This document shows, piece after piece, positions 60,325 to 64,000 of a stretch of 64,000 bases of DNA. Location of the stretch: contig CM019067.1 in assembly GCA_009667805.1 (NCBI GenBank), positions 160,785,049 through 160,849,048 of the forward strand, written 5' to 3'. Source of the stretch: Leptobrachium leishanense (lineage: Eukaryota; Chordata; Amphibia; Anura; Megophryidae). The notes under the pieces are model-generated. The model searched no databases and was not told the origin of the DNA. It saw only the letters and a program-made list of their open reading frames with translations. Position numbers and translations under genes: made by a program. The stretch's first letter is position 1; each line of letters begins with the position of its first letter.

Positions 60325-62997
60325 TTAGGCAACATATACAGGCTCAGCAGCAAGCATACAGTGGGTCAGATACACTTCCTCAAGTTGACTCATGCTTTTG
60401 ACTACCTCAGCTAACATAGCAGACACTTCGGGCAACCTTCGCACTGTGGTGACAGCCTCTTCAGTGCTATGTCCTGGTGAGTCATAGGTGAGTCTCTGGA
60501 GCGGTCGAATAGAGCGTTTTGGTTCTGGCTCAATCAGTTCCTCTTGAGGGGGAATTACTATAGGTGCGGGTTCAGTTCTTCTTTCCACAACTGGAACAGA
60601 CATCTCTTCGGAGTATGATCCTTCCAGTGAAGGCATAGAACTGTAGTCATAAGACTCGGCTTCAGAAACTACAGGGATTTCAGAAGTCTCGGGAACTTCC
60701 AATTGAAATTCAGGAGCCTCAGGCCTCAAGTTACTTTCCCACTGTTCAGGAACTGGAATGACCTCTTCAGGCTCTGGTGAGCGCACCCAGTCCAGACAAA
60801 AGCTTTCTTCCTCACTGTCCCTTTCACTCTCTTCGACAACCCGTGTCTGCTGAGACCGAGTAGCGGGAGTCAAACGTGGATTAGGCGGGTTCGGCAGAGA
60901 AAGTTCGTCCCCAAATGGCATCCTCACAGCCTCTCTCAAAGGTAATAGATGATTCCAGTGCCAGTTCTTAAGAGGCCCAGCCTTTCCATCTGGTCGGATT
61001 TGGTAAACTGGCAGACCCGGCAGTTGCTTGCAGACAATGTAGACCTGAGAACTCCATCTATCCGCTAACTTATGCCTTGCAGCAGCACCCAAGTTCTTCA
61101 ATGAGACCCTATCACCAGGTTGTAGATCCTGTATCCGAACTTTCAAGTCATAGTTCCACTTATTCCTTTGTTCCCTGTTTCCTGAGGTCAAGCGGGCCTG
61201 TTCAAACGCAGAGGCCAAGTTCTTCTGAAGTCTATCCACATAATTTCTATGAGAAGCTACCGACGTCTGGTCCAGAGATAGCCCAAACGCCAAATCAACC
61301 GGCAGTCGAGCTTCTCTTCCGAACATAAGAAGGTACGGTGAGTATCCAGTAGCGTCACTCTCCGTACTGTTGTATGCATGTACTAGCGTAGCTATGTGAC
61401 GACTCCAGCTCTGCTTCTCTCTGTTTGACAGTGTCCCCAGCATATTTAGCAGCATGCAATTGAACCTTTCGGGTTGAGCATCACCTTGAGGGTGATATGG
61501 TGTAGTTTGGGTCTTCTGAATTCCCAGCAGTTCCAGTAATTGCCCAACAGGCCGGCTTTCAAAGTCTCTATCCTGATCAGAGTGTATTCTCCTTGGTAGG
61601 CCATAGTGAACAAAGAACTTTTCCATTAGAACCTTCGCCACCGTAGGAGCACGTTGATCTTTCGTAGAAAAAGCTTGGGCGTAACGTGTGAAATGATCAG
61701 TCACTACTAGAATATTTCTCTGCCCACTAGCATCCGGCTCTAAGCACAGGAAATCAATGCACACCAAATCCATGGGTCCTTGACTTTGTAGGTGGCTCAT
61801 TGGAGCGGTTCGGGTCGGTAGGGTCTTCCTTTGGATACACCTCAGACATGAATGGCAGTAACTTTCCACTTCAGCTCTCATGCAAGGCCAATAGAATCTG
61901 TCTCGCACCAGCCTCAAAGTTCTCTCTGCGCCCAAATGTCCATGTTCATCGTGTAACGACTGCAGTACACTCTCTCTGTGTTTGGTGGGAAGGAACAACT
62001 GTTGGGTCTCTTCCGCATTGCTCGAGGGGCCCCTTCGGTAGACCACCCTATCCAACATCTTCAACCGTTCCCACTCTTTGTATACTAATCTGGCTCCGTC
62101 TGGGGAATTGGTCAGCAGAATTTCCCATTGGTTAGCATTTAGGGCCTTTACGGTTAACGCAATCAAAGGGTCTCTAGCCTGATATGCTCTCAGGTCCTGT
62201 TTCGAGAAAGTAGGCAGACTTTCATCCCTCAGCTGCGTAGGATTAAAGTAGAACTCTGGAACAGCCGCAGCCATAACTCCTATGGCTTCCGTTTCAATCC
62301 CTCCCTTGACCCAGCGCTCTGCTCCTTGACATAAAGCTTGCACCCTGTCTGGAGTAAACTGAGTCCATTCTGTAGTGTAGGGTCTTCTCGACAAAGAATC
62401 AGCATCTCGATTATTCACCCCAGGGCGATACTTCAGGCTGAACCGAAACCCTGACAGAGCGGCCAACCACCGATGTCCCGTTGCGTCCAGCTTCGCAGTA
62501 ATAAGGACGTAGGTAAGAGGATTGTTATCCGTCTTTATCACAAACTCGGCTCCATACAGATAGTCTTTTAGCTTGTCTACCACCGCCCACTTCAAGGCTA
62601 GGAACTCCAACTTGTGGGTAGGATAGTTCTTTTCAGAAGGCGTAAGGCTCCGGCTCACATACGCTACAGGCCTCAGCAATCCACCATACTTTTGGTACAG
62701 GACTCCCCCTAGACCTTCTCTGCTGGCATCCACATGTAGTTCGTACGGCTTGTGAGGGTCCGCATAGGCCAAGACAGGAGCTCGAGTTAAACTCTCTTTC
62801 AGCTTCAAGAAAGCACCTTTGTATTGACTAGTCCATTCTCCCTGGATAGATTCTCGAGCCTTCCTTGGCCCTGGAGCCGACGGATTTCGGTCAGAGGCCT
62901 TGTGGCCTTCTTCTGTGTCTTCCTTCTGTAGGAGCTTGTTCAGTGGTTGAGCTACCTTGGCAAATCCTCCTACAAATCTTTGGTAATAGGAGCAGAA
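60325..62997 (-). pseudogene. Gypsy pol part 2, RNase H and integrase
   Basis: Counting from the Met at 62808, RNase H has D27 (HVDAS), E68 (KLEFLALKW), D94 (KTDNNP) and D135 (NNRDADSLS). Integrase has an HHCC finger (H286, H291, C321, C324) and the D352, D411, E447 triad with D-x35-E spacing. The family SDQGRDF is SDQDRDF here. The C-terminus is acidic and Pro/Glu rich, ending MLAAEPVYVA. The frame is uninterrupted for 827 codons, but its true start is joined upstream by a frameshift, so the Met at 62808 is not a real start. It would integrate the element DNA. Confidence 0.9.
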
Positions 62998-64000
62998 CCC
63001 AAGAAAGATCTAAGTTCAGTAACGTTTCGGGGTCTAGGCCAGGAAGCTACGGCCTCCAACTTCTGAGGATCTGTCGAAACGCCTTCTGCTGAGACCACAT
63101 GTCCCAGATACGTAACAGAAGGTAAACAGAATTGACATTTCTCCAGAGACAGTTTCAACCCTTCTTCATGGAGCCTCTTCAAGACCTTCTCCAACCGTTG
63201 CTCATGTTCTTCCAAAGTCTTCCCGAACACAATTATGTCATCCAGATACACTAATACTTCGATCAGGTTCATCTCCCCGACTGTCTTCTCCATTAACCGT
63301 TGGAACGTGGTTGGAGCCCCCGTAAGGCCTTGAGGCATTCTGTTGAACTCAAAGAACCCCAATGGGCAGATGAACGCAGTCTTCTCTTTGTCTTCAGGAT
63401 GCATTGGTATCTGGTGATACCCACTTCGCAGGTCTAGTACACTAAACCATTTTGCTCCAGACAAACACTGTAAGGCATCTTCTATCCGAGGAGTGGCATA
63501 TTGATCTGGGATGGTTCTCCGATTCAGCGTGCGATAGTCTATGCATAGACAGACAGAACCATTCTTCTTCCGGACCATTACTATTGGAGATGCATATGGG
63601 CTCCTGGACTCTTGAATCACCTTGGTTCTTTGCAGTTCATTCAGCTGTTCTCGTAGATCATCCAAGTCTCCCAGCGGAACTCGTCTTGACCTTTGAAACG
63701 GCTTGTCTTCTTGTAATCGAATGCGAGGCTCAGTACTCTTAGCTAGGCCCACGTCGAACTCATCTTTTGAGAACAAGTCCCTCCACTTTAGGACCTGGGA
63801 CTGAAGACGTCTCTTCCATTCAGGTGAGATGGGAGCGTCCTTGGGGTAGAACCTTTCATCTGTAATCTCTTTATCCACTCCCCCTCCTAAATCGGTAGGA
63901 GAGAGAGACGTAGCAGACGCTACTTGCCCGATAGGCATTTGTGCTTTCAGGACTACTGGAGAATCAGACACATTACACACACTGACTGAGACTCTTCCTC
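62970..64000 (-). pseudogene. Gypsy pol part 1, reverse transcriptase
   Basis: From the window edge the frame runs through a linker after the protease to the RT: SPYASPIVMVRKKNGS, SVLDLRSGYHQI (D183), MPQGLTGAPTTFQRLM and the catalytic YLDD (245-248 counted from the Met near 63980), then SVTYLGHVVSAEGV and the connection start ELRSFLG. After FLG the frame runs to a stop at 62970, while the expected continuation lies one base over, in the part 2 frame. A single base lost near 62995 explains it. This break separates RT from RNase H, so this copy is probably dead. Confidence 0.9.

Larger units (their letters stand above)
59312..64000 (-). mobile_element. Ty3/gypsy LTR retrotransposon, 3' part (runs off window)
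   Basis: On the minus strand RT, RNase H and integrase precede a 3' LTR, the Ty3/gypsy order. The 5' LTR, gag and most of the protease lie beyond 64000. No envelope-like frame is seen between pol and the LTR. Confidence 0.9.

Overview
This window looks like gene-poor chromosomal DNA from a vertebrate, most likely a frog or toad. I infer that from the mix of mobile elements: CR1 LINEs with a TTTCTATG tail, a DIRS-type tyrosine-recombinase retrotransposon, a Penelope-like element with a GIY-YIG nuclease, a Ty3/gypsy element, and many hAT, Harbinger-like, piggyBac-like and Tc1 pieces. tRNA-derived SINEs and one decayed KCTD12/16-family gene also fit. I see no bacterial operon, rRNA or true tRNA gene, or CRISPR array. 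No intact host gene is visible; nearly every convincing coding stretch belongs to a mobile element and is broken.

Layout from left to right. 1-3.25 kb: AT-rich DNA, then nested foldback elements. 3.46-8.7 kb: a TIR element split by a 4.6-kb sequence with Helitron-like ends; it is made of a self-complementary 216-bp satellite, several large palindromes (two with TGACGTCA sites in both arms) and about 90 copies of a 19-bp repeat that mostly carries CACGTG. 9.5-12.4 kb: a Harbinger-like MITE, a TTACA-type TIR element and a 1.2-kb TTAA-flanked element full of hairpins. 13-13.65 kb: a broken hAT transposase. 14.14-19.86 kb: a complete DIRS element on the minus strand, with perfect 113-bp inverted terminal repeats and an internal complementary region. 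20.1-22.1 kb: a Penelope-like element. 23.0-23.3 kb: a perfect 47-bp inverted repeat. 24.2-25.5 kb: a truncated CR1 on the minus strand.

25.5-45.6 kb is mostly non-coding, with at least six hAT-type elements that have 8-bp target duplications. Several carry their own minisatellites (51, about 30 and 29 bp units), and one shares its core motif with the 19-bp repeat in the Helitron-like element. SINEs, Harbinger-like MITEs and a Tc1 fragment are also here. 46.2-47.04 kb holds a KCTD pseudogene that stops at a good splice donor. 51.7-58.2 kb is a nest: an old CR1 copy interrupted by a nearly full-length CR1 and by a hAT-type foldback element that itself holds a smaller hairpin element. 59.3-64 kb is the 3' part of a Ty3/gypsy element on the minus strand, with its 3' LTR; it runs off the window.

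The elements interact mainly by nesting: target duplications and split repeats give a relative insertion order at several places. All family names rest on reading motifs and termini by eye; no database search was run.
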